This document shows, one piece after another, positions 57,927-64,000 of a DNA stretch of 64,000 nt (positions are counted from its first letter, which is position 1; each line of letters opens with the position of its first letter). Source of the stretch: Acidobacteriota bacterium (GTDB taxonomy: Bacteria > Acidobacteriota > Vicinamibacteria > Vicinamibacterales > SCN-69-37); NCBI GenBank assembly GCA_016716905.1, contig JADJUS010000004.1, positions 1,116,001-1,180,000 of the forward strand, given 5' to 3'. The notes under the pieces were generated by a model. It was given only the letters and a program-made list of their open reading frames with translations. It was not told the DNA's origin and did not search any database. A program made the translations under genes and the position numbers.

Positions 57927-59795
57927 TTATTGCCGCGCGCTGGCAGGCGCGGCGATTACGTCGGCTCTGGCAGCCTGCAGGATTTTCCTATTCGGCGCCT
58001 GCACGAATGCGACGGCGACGAGTTCCCCGGGATTGATCTTCGTCATCGCCTTGTCTTCGGCGGCGAATGTCTGGGGCGCGCCGGCTGCGGCGCCACGGCG
58101 GCGCGCGATGTCCGTCGCCAGGCTGCGCGTGATCGACTGGCCAATCGCAGCCAGATCAAACGTGTGCTGCACCGAGCCAGTCGCGGCGATCGGAAGTCCC
58201 TCGCTTTTGTCGCCAGCCACTCCCCGCACCACCATGTGGTGGCTCCTGATACCGTTCTCGCCGCCGAACATCAGCTGTTTCTCCGCCAGCACCACCACCA
58301 GCCTGAGGTCCGCGGTGTTCGCCGGCAACTTCGAGACGTCCGCGGTCACCATCACCTTGGTGCCCTGGATGGTCGCACGCACGGAGACCGCCGCGTCTGA
58401 TGCCACTTCAAGCGCGCGGTCGATCAGGCCCACGTACTTCTCGTACACCTCGGGCGCGCGGTTCCTGCCGCCGCCACCCAGATTCTCTCCAGCCGGATTC
58501 GCCGCCATCGCGCCACTAATCTGCATCGTCGGCACGCCGTTCACGGCGTAGAACAGCCGCCGGGCATTGCTCTCGGGTGTGGTCATCGGATCCGGCCCCG
58601 GGATGTGCACGTGGTACGCAAGCGGGATGACGATGTCGGCGGGGTAGCGGTCGAGGGTGGTGTCAAAGGCGAGGTCGGCGGCCACGCAGGGAGGGCAGGC
58701 CGAGCCGGTAAACATCTCAAGGACCACGACGCGGTCGGTGCGGCGCGCGGTCGGCACGTAGGGTTCGGCCTTCATCATCTTCGGCAGGGCGCGATACCGT
58801 TCGTTGATGTCTGCGTCGAGCTTCGCCTCCAGCGCCGGCGTCATCACATCGGAGTTGCCGTGCTGCTTCGCGTACAGGGAACGCAGAGCCTCGCCATCGG
58901 CGCCGCGAAGGAATGAGAGCGCGGCCGCTTTCATGTAGTGGTCCAGCGCTTCGGCCACCGCGCCACGGTCATGTTCGAGTTTGGCCAGTGAGATCAGGGC
59001 GCCAGGCAACAGCGGATCGCGGCCGACTGCATCGAGCAGGATCGCTTCGGCCCTGGCCGGCTCGGCTTTGTACAGGTTCGTGAGTGAACTCAGCGCGGCC
59101 ATGTTCACAGGGGCCGTTTTGATCACGTCGAGCAGGAAGCTCTCGGCGCGGGCCCGCTCATTGCGATCGACGTACAAGCTCACGAGGGCCGCGACGGCGG
59201 CGGGGGATTCCGACGCCGCTGCGCGGTATTCCACCTCGGCGCGCGCGGGGTCGCCCTTTGCCGCGTAGAGGCGGCCCAGCTGATAGCGGCCGGTCGCGCG
59301 GTTCTGGCTGGTGAGCGTGGGCGGCGCCATCGCGTCCACAAGCACGGCTTCAGCGCGGTCCAGCAGGACCTTGCGCGTCACCAGGCGCGCCGCCGCGCCG
59401 ATGGTCTCGGTGAAACGCGCATCGGGCGTTGCGTTGGCCGGAATCCTGGCCAGCATGCGGTTGAGCACTTCGTTGGCGGAGCCTTCAGCATCGGGCATCT
59501 GCAGGACGGCCGAGAGTACCTGTGAATCAACGACATTCAACAGGGACGAACCCGGGTATCCAATCCGAATCTTCTCGAGTGCAGTGAGCCGATCGGCCAG
59601 TGTCGTGATGCGCAGCGCGGCGTCGAGCGCCTTCTGTTCGGGCAGCACCACGGCCGGTGCGGAGTCGTCGGACATTTCGCGCAACGACGGGTCCTGCGCC
59701 GGCGCCTGTTGTGCGCGGCCACTGGTCGTGACAAGGCCCATGCCGAACACGCCGGCAATGACGATCAGCGGCGCGACGATTCGCGAGACAGACAT
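57927..59795 (-). CDS. TPR and thioredoxin-like secreted protein
   Basis: 622 residues from the ATG at 59795 (MSVSRIVAPLIVIAGVFGMG, signal peptide). Residues of about 160-320 form TPR units (RYQLGRLYAAKGDPARAEVE, LYVDRNERARAESFLLDVIK, LISLAKLEHDRGAVAEALDH). A thioredoxin-like domain follows with FTGSACPPCVAADLAFDTTL (CPPC active site), HIPGPDPMTTPESNARRLFY and VNGVPTMQISG (cis-Pro loop VPT). The C-terminal 170 residues are beta-rich. It resembles Omp28-like proteins with thioredoxin fold. Lying next to dsbD, it may receive electrons from it; this is inference. Confidence 0.82.
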   Translation of the reverse strand: MSVSRIVAPLIVIAGVFGMGLVTTSGRAQQAPAQDPSLREMSDDSAPAVVLPEQKALDAALRITTLADRLTALEKIRIGYPGSSLLNVVDSQVLSAVLQMPDAEGSANEVLNRMLARIPANATPDARFTETIGAAARLVTRKVLLDRAEAVLVDAMAPPTLTSQNRATGRYQLGRLYAAKGDPARAEVEYRAAASESPAAVAALVSLYVDRNERARAESFLLDVIKTAPVNMAALSSLTNLYKAEPARAEAILLDAVGRDPLLPGALISLAKLEHDRGAVAEALDHYMKAAALSFLRGADGEALRSLYAKQHGNSDVMTPALEAKLDADINERYRALPKMMKAEPYVPTARRTDRVVVLEMFTGSACPPCVAADLAFDTTLDRYPADIVIPLAYHVHIPGPDPMTTPESNARRLFYAVNGVPTMQISGAMAANPAGENLGGGGRNRAPEVYEKYVGLIDRALEVASDAAVSVRATIQGTKVMVTADVSKLPANTADLRLVVVLAEKQLMFGGENGIRSHHMVVRGVAGDKSEGLPIAATGSVQHTFDLAAIGQSITRSLATDIARRRGAAAGAPQTFAAEDKAMTKINPGELVAVAFVQAPNRKILQAARADVIAAPASARQ

Positions 59796-59860
59796 TCCGG
59801 CCCCCTTCAGGTCTACGTGATGGGCCTCATTGTAGATCACTCAGTTAGACTAGCCGGGCG

Positions 59861-60658
59861 ATGTCTCTAGCCACCTTGCCCAGGCCGTTACGGCCACCGC
59901 TCAAGTGGGCAGGGGGCAAGCGTTGGCAGGTGCCGCACCTGCGTCCCTTGTGGGAGCCACATCGCCAGCGCCGCCTGGTCGAACCGTTCTGCGGCGGACT
60001 GGCTGTCGCGCTGGGCCTGATGCCGGAGCGCGCGGTCCTGAATGACGCGAATCCACACCTCATCAACTTCTATCGGTGGCTTCAGCGCGGCTTGCGCATC
60101 AAGCTGCCGATGGAAAACGATGAGGCGCTCTTCTATCAGCATCGGGAGCGCTTTAACGCCCTGTTGGAAGCGAACAAGAGCGACACAAGCGAAGCCGCGT
60201 CGCTGTTCTACTACCTCAATCGGACCGGCTACAACGGACTGTGCCGTTTCAACAGTCGTGGTTTGTTCAACGTGCCTTTTGGCCGGTATGCCCGCATCGG
60301 CTACGTCACGGATTTCGCCGCTTACAAGGAGACGTTCGCTGACTGGGTGTTCACCCTGGGCGATATCGAAGACCTCGCCTTGGAGCGCCGCGACTTCGTG
60401 TACGCGGACCCGCCGTATGACGTGGAGTTCACCACCTACTCCAAGGGCGGCTTCTCGTGGGACGACCAGGAGCGCACGGCAAGCGCGCTGGCGCGACATC
60501 GGGGTCCGGTGGTCCTGGTGAACCAGGCGACAGAGCGCATTGAACAGCTTTATAGGAAGCTCGGGTTCGCCGTCCGGTTCCTCGACGCCCCTCGCCGCAT
60601 CAGTTGCACGGGGGACCGCACGCAGGTCCGGGAGATCCTGGCGACACGCAACTTGTGA
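59861..60658 (+). CDS. D12-class DNA adenine N6-methyltransferase (Dam-like), orphan
   Basis: 265 residues. PPLKWAGGKRWQVPHL is the SAM-binding motif I of Dam/DpnM-type enzymes, LVEPFCGGLAVALGL and LNDANPHLINFYRWL are motifs II-III, and YADPPYD (183-187) is the catalytic DPPY. The likely target is GATC, but this cannot be read from the sequence. No restriction enzyme gene is adjacent, so it may act in regulation or mismatch repair, or protect against foreign restriction systems. Confidence 0.92.
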   Translation: MSLATLPRPLRPPLKWAGGKRWQVPHLRPLWEPHRQRRLVEPFCGGLAVALGLMPERAVLNDANPHLINFYRWLQRGLRIKLPMENDEALFYQHRERFNALLEANKSDTSEAASLFYYLNRTGYNGLCRFNSRGLFNVPFGRYARIGYVTDFAAYKETFADWVFTLGDIEDLALERRDFVYADPPYDVEFTTYSKGGFSWDDQERTASALARHRGPVVLVNQATERIEQLYRKLGFAVRFLDAPRRISCTGDRTQVREILATRNL

Positions 60659-60668
60659 CGACGCGTGT

Positions 60669-60799
60669 CCACGACGGATTACAGGGAGGAAAGGAGGCCG
60701 GGAGTATCTTCCTTAGAAGGCGAAACCTCTGCGCCTCGGCGTCTCTGTGTGATCCGTCGTTGTCTCGTTCCCTCCGTGCCTCCTGTGATCCGTCGTGGC
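60669..60799. repeat. Family C inverted-repeat element
   Basis: CCACGACGGATTACAGGGAG at the left pairs with CTCCTGTGATCCGTCGTGG at the right end. The interior has CTCTGCGCCTCGGCGTCTCT, the reverse of the 44-bp unit. It fills most of the gap between the methylase and the next gene. Confidence 0.8.
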
Positions 60800-60830
60800 T
60801 GCGGTCGTGTAAGATTGCCCGTAATCCGAC

Positions 60831-62441
60831 ATGGTTGGGCACTCCCGGACCCGAATCTGGCGCACGCTTCTCTCGGTGGCGCTCGTGTGCTGTGTGGGAA
60901 CCGGTGGCACAGGTGATCGCGTTTCCGCGCAGGCGCAGCCGCAGTTCGCGGACACCGGGACCATTCCCATTCGTGTCGTCAACGGCCGTGTGATCGTGCT
61001 GACGGACCTGGTGGGTCTGCGTTACACGAACGAAGCGAGCTTCGAGATTTCCTTCGAGTATCCGGATGCGCTGACGCTGCATCCGGATCAGTACGGCTGG
61101 CTGGGGCTGGATCCCAATGACCTCGGCCTGGGCGAGTCGCCACTGATTCACATCCTCATCTCGCCTGGGATCAAGTTGTCGATCCCCGCAAAAGAGGTGG
61201 TCGCCGAGACCTCAGAAGAACGTGTGGCGTTCCAGAACGCGATGACCAAGCTTCACTCGGCCGACATGGGTGAGCGCAAACTCAAGGGGACCATCGGCAT
61301 TGGGTTGCTGAAGAAGTACTTCGTCACGCTCGACCTTGTGGAGAAGCAGCTCATCCTGGCGCCCCCCAAAGACACTGGCGAGGCGTCTGCCACGGCCGAC
61401 CTCGCGGATGTGGTCATCACCCCGTTTGAGTACGCCAACAACCGTATCCAGGTCGGCCTCAGCTACGGCGACGACCGCCGCGGTGTTCTCGCCATCGGCG
61501 GCGCCAATTACGACACCGTGATCGATTCGCGCGTGACGAAGCCGCTGGGCAAGCCCGCCGGTGACGTCAGTCCGCTGTTCGTGGCGGACTCGGGCACCGC
61601 CGGCAAGCGCCTGGATCTGTCGCGGTCGCTGGCGTTCCGCCCGCGTGCGTTCGGGCTGGCCGCCACGCCCGGGGTCGATAGTCCGCTGGTCATCACCGGC
61701 GTCAACTTCCTTGAGCAGTTTCGCATCGAACTCGACTGGAACAACCAGCGCCTGGCCCTCACGCAGAAGGGCATCCCCAGGTATCCCCAACAGGACTTTG
61801 CGTTCTTCGAGGCTGAAAGCCGAGGCACGCCCGAGGCCCTGGAAGGCTACCTGACGAAGTATCCGAAAGAGCGGCTGAGCGCTGATGCTGCTGCGCTGCT
61901 GGTGAAGTCGCGGCTTGATGCCGCCGGGTCTGCAGACGCGGACGTCCTGAAGGCTATGCAGTGGGCTGTCAACACAGCCGGCGTCGGCCGCCGCACCGAG
62001 ACGTGCCTCGAGTACGCGATGAGCTTTGGTGAAATGCCCGGCCGCACCGACCTGGCCATCGCCGCGGGGAAAGAGGGGTTGAAGTACTCGCGCGAAGCGT
62101 TTGACGCCCGCGTGGTGTACGACCTGCACCACCTGCTCGGGCAGCTTCACATGAAGCAGTCGAAGTGGACCGACGCCTGGAAGCACCTGCTCTCGGCGGC
62201 GTTCATGGCGCCTGACGATCTGGAAATCGCGCTCGATTTGGCGCGCGTCTATGACAAACAAGGGCAGAGCCGGCGCGCCTACGCGCGCTACAAGCGCGTG
62301 GCAGCCGCGGGCGGGGTGCCTCCCGAGATCGCCGTCGAAGTAAAAAGCGCGATGGACCGCATCCGCGTGTTGCTGCCGAAGGATGATCCTCTGCTGCGCG
62401 ACGAAAAGGCTGCTGCTGGAAAAGGTGGAGGCGGCCGCTGA
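60831..62441 (+). CDS. Secreted aspartyl-protease-like and TPR protein
   Basis: 536 residues with a signal peptide (LLSVALVCCVGTGGTGDRVS). Two retropepsin-like lobes follow: one about residues 40-180 (GTIGIGLLKKYFVTLDLVEK), the other 195-310 with FVADSGTAGKRLDLSRSLAF and TGVNFLEQFRIELDWNNQRL, where DSG sits in the place of the catalytic DTG/DSG loop. The first lobe has no such motif, so activity is doubtful. The C-terminal third is TPR (VYDLHHLLGQLHMKQSKWTD, LALDLARVYDKQGQSRRAYAR). It overlaps the next gene by one base and opens the second Bat-like locus. Confidence 0.65.
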   Translation: MVGHSRTRIWRTLLSVALVCCVGTGGTGDRVSAQAQPQFADTGTIPIRVVNGRVIVLTDLVGLRYTNEASFEISFEYPDALTLHPDQYGWLGLDPNDLGLGESPLIHILISPGIKLSIPAKEVVAETSEERVAFQNAMTKLHSADMGERKLKGTIGIGLLKKYFVTLDLVEKQLILAPPKDTGEASATADLADVVITPFEYANNRIQVGLSYGDDRRGVLAIGGANYDTVIDSRVTKPLGKPAGDVSPLFVADSGTAGKRLDLSRSLAFRPRAFGLAATPGVDSPLVITGVNFLEQFRIELDWNNQRLALTQKGIPRYPQQDFAFFEAESRGTPEALEGYLTKYPKERLSADAAALLVKSRLDAAGSADADVLKAMQWAVNTAGVGRRTETCLEYAMSFGEMPGRTDLAIAAGKEGLKYSREAFDARVVYDLHHLLGQLHMKQSKWTDAWKHLLSAAFMAPDDLEIALDLARVYDKQGQSRRAYARYKRVAAAGGVPPEIAVEVKSAMDRIRVLLPKDDPLLRDEKAAAGKGGGGR

Positions 62442-63949
62442 TGGCGCAGGGACCGGTCCTTCAACAGCAACTCAATGCACTGGCCACGCGCGCTCAGCGC
62501 AGCCTCGGCCGGTGGGCGTTCGCGCGCGACCTTCGCATGACCGTGCGCGACTCACTCGTGTGGCTGCTGGTTGCACCCATCCTCCTGTTCAGCGCGCAAG
62601 TCGTGATGCTGCTCGTTGGTCGCGGGCCTCTGGCATGGCCCGCCATGGTGTGGGTGCTGCTCGCAGTGGCCGGACCGGTCGCCTATGTGGCCGTTCGCAT
62701 GGCATCGCTCGCGAAGGGGCGGCACCTCGACCGTCGCGCGTGCCTTGGCGCGTTTGACCTGCAGCTCACCAGCAACGATCGGCTGGTGACCGCCGATGAA
62801 TTTCTCGCCGCCGGCGCATCCGACCACTTCCGGCAGGCGGCGATTGACGATGCCGCGGATCACATCGCTCGGGCGGGCGCCACGACGCTCGAAGAAAAGG
62901 CGCTGCCGGCATGGGCCATCTCGCGGCGCAGTTGGGCGGCCACAGTCGCCGCCGCGGCTCTGATCGTCGGCGCGTTGTGGCTTGGTGATGTGGCGTCGGG
63001 CATCCGGAATGCACCGGATGCGGAAACGGTTTTGACCACCGCCGACCTGCAGACGGTACCGGCGCGTGTGGCGGCGGCATTGCTCGATCTGCGGCCCAAT
63101 CCGCCGAGGCCCGATCGCCCCGAGGCCGCCGAGGCGGTGCCGGCGAACGCCTCGCAGCCCTCGGCTGATGCGTCGCCGAAGACGCCGAGGACGGATCAGG
63201 AGGCCGATGGCCAGTCACACGCCGGCGGTCAGGCGAGCAGCAAATCGGCGAGCCAGGCGATGAGCAGCAGCGGAACGCCGTCCAACCAGCAGACACCATC
63301 GCAGCCCCTTGAAGAAGACCCGCCACAGCCGCAGGACGCAGCGGCCACCACGCAGGCGAAAAAGGCCGAGGGGAAAAAAGGCCAGCAGCAGGCGTCGTCT
63401 GCCACGTCAGGCCAAGGCCAGTCCAAGTCATCCAGCAGCGATTCAAATTCCATCCCCGCCACCGACCAGCCCGATCGCGCCGGCGCGAACAAGGATGACG
63501 GGAAGGACGAAGAGGGGATGCAGGACGAGGAAGAGGAAGAGAAGACGAGCGGTGTGGAGCGGCCGTCATTGCGTCGCAACAAACCGCCGGTCGATCGCAA
63601 CCTCTCGAATCGCCCTGCCACCGACCAGGCGGGTCCCAACGCGAACGGGCGTAGCGGACCCGGCGGTCGCAAGAAAACGCGCGGCGTGCCCGCGATGATC
63701 CTGGGTGTGCCAACGCCCGACCGCATTCAGGGGATGACCAACCCCGGCCGCTCGAAGGTGACACAGGAGAACTCGACGCCGAAGGAAGAACCGCAGTCGG
63801 CGCTGACCGCCGAGGAGCGGGCCGCGCGCGAAAATCCCTTCGGCTACATCGAGCACCCGGTGCTGCGGCCATGGATGCAGACCCTGGTCGAGAAGTATTT
63901 CCTGCAACTGCGTGGGAAGACTGAGCTTCCCCCAATCAGAAAAGAGTGA
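62441..63949 (+). CDS. DUF4175-like membrane protein with long Ser/Gln-rich linker
   Basis: 502 residues. Two N-terminal helices (LLVAPILLFSAQVVMLLVG, MVWVLLAVAGPVAYVAVRM), a helical soluble part (HLDRRACLGAFDLQLTSNDR) and a third helix (WAATVAAAALIVGALWLGDV) resemble the start of the gene at 4821-6849. Residues of about 225-400 are low-complexity (Ser, Gln, Pro, Asp, Glu; DEEEEEK), followed by a basic conserved end (TAEERAARENPFGYIEHPVL). It overlaps the upstream gene (TGATG). The next gene, four bases on, looks like a MoxR ATPase. Confidence 0.6.
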   Translation: MAQGPVLQQQLNALATRAQRSLGRWAFARDLRMTVRDSLVWLLVAPILLFSAQVVMLLVGRGPLAWPAMVWVLLAVAGPVAYVAVRMASLAKGRHLDRRACLGAFDLQLTSNDRLVTADEFLAAGASDHFRQAAIDDAADHIARAGATTLEEKALPAWAISRRSWAATVAAAALIVGALWLGDVASGIRNAPDAETVLTTADLQTVPARVAAALLDLRPNPPRPDRPEAAEAVPANASQPSADASPKTPRTDQEADGQSHAGGQASSKSASQAMSSSGTPSNQQTPSQPLEEDPPQPQDAAATTQAKKAEGKKGQQQASSATSGQGQSKSSSSDSNSIPATDQPDRAGANKDDGKDEEGMQDEEEEEKTSGVERPSLRRNKPPVDRNLSNRPATDQAGPNANGRSGPGGRKKTRGVPAMILGVPTPDRIQGMTNPGRSKVTQENSTPKEEPQSALTAEERAARENPFGYIEHPVLRPWMQTLVEKYFLQLRGKTELPPIRKE

Positions 63950-63953
63950 CGTG

Positions 63954-64000
63954 ATGACAACCACAACAGGCGCGGCCGAGGCGCGTGAAGCGGCGGCGCG
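63954..64000 (+). CDS. Start of a probable MoxR ATPase gene (cut by the window edge)
   Basis: Only MTTTTGAAEAREAAA is visible. The identity is inferred from its position after a DUF4175-like gene and from the Ala-rich start, typical of MoxR genes. Family motifs lie beyond the window. Confidence 0.35.
   Translation, partial: MTTTTGAAEAREAAA

Overview
The window is high-GC, densely coded bacterial chromosome. It has no rRNA, tRNA, CRISPR array, transposase or prophage module that I can see. The gene families point to Acidobacteriota, and I would guess a Vicinamibacterales-type lineage. They include a Ser/Thr kinase fused to a TolB/WD40 propeller, an 800-residue MacB/FtsX (ADOP-like) permease, a BNR/sortilin-type propeller protein of about 1,050 residues, imidazolonepropionase-like amidohydrolases, carboxypeptidase-regulatory repeat proteins, PQQ and NHL propellers and two MoxR loci. 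The phylum is an inference from family content; no marker gene is present.

Layout. 1-700: 5' part of a DUF4097-like lipoprotein gene and a 207-bp near-palindrome. 701-1636: tryptophan 2,3-dioxygenase with a small upstream gene. 1697-8598: a Bat/MoxR locus (MoxR ATPase, DUF58, BatA-like, DUF4175-like and a large membrane protein). 8713-15278: two GT-C-like membrane proteins around a TldE/TldD pair whose TldD carries a Tat signal. 15285-17119: PQQ-propeller and TPR genes. 17198-19810: a compact ring-cleavage operon (extradiol dioxygenase, MhqD-like hydrolase, maleylacetate reductase). 19851-20398: a ribbon-helix-helix antitoxin with a broken MazF-like toxin. 20431-24533: kinase-propeller and sulfatase. 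24552-28541: BNR propeller and AIM24 protein. 28850-31315: permease, flanked by matching inverted repeats. 31631-39264: NHL protein, a fibre-like protein and a secreted protein of about 1,700 residues with 12 repeats of about 100 residues and two PxKF domains. 39336-50439: zinc-ribbon protein, GT-C-like protein, DUF4159, ECF sigma/anti-sigma set, Ig-like lipoprotein, DEAD-box helicase, MATE exporter and HldD. 50561-54374: an eroded carboxypeptidase-regulatory locus. 54483-60658: amidohydrolase, DsbD, TPR-thioredoxin protein and an orphan Dam-type methylase. 60831-64000: the start of a second Bat/MoxR-like locus.

Two features dominate. First, many genes are split by single-base indels although homology continues in another frame; most look like assembly errors, some at homopolymers. 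I give such genes their full inferred extent and name the break points. Second, intergenic space is filled with several families of short palindromic or tandem repeats. Two perfect or near-perfect palindromes lie in frame inside the BatA-like gene, one hairpin element sits inside the ruined toxin gene, and one tandem repeat supplies the last codons of dsbD. These palindromic elements are the best candidates for something undescribed.
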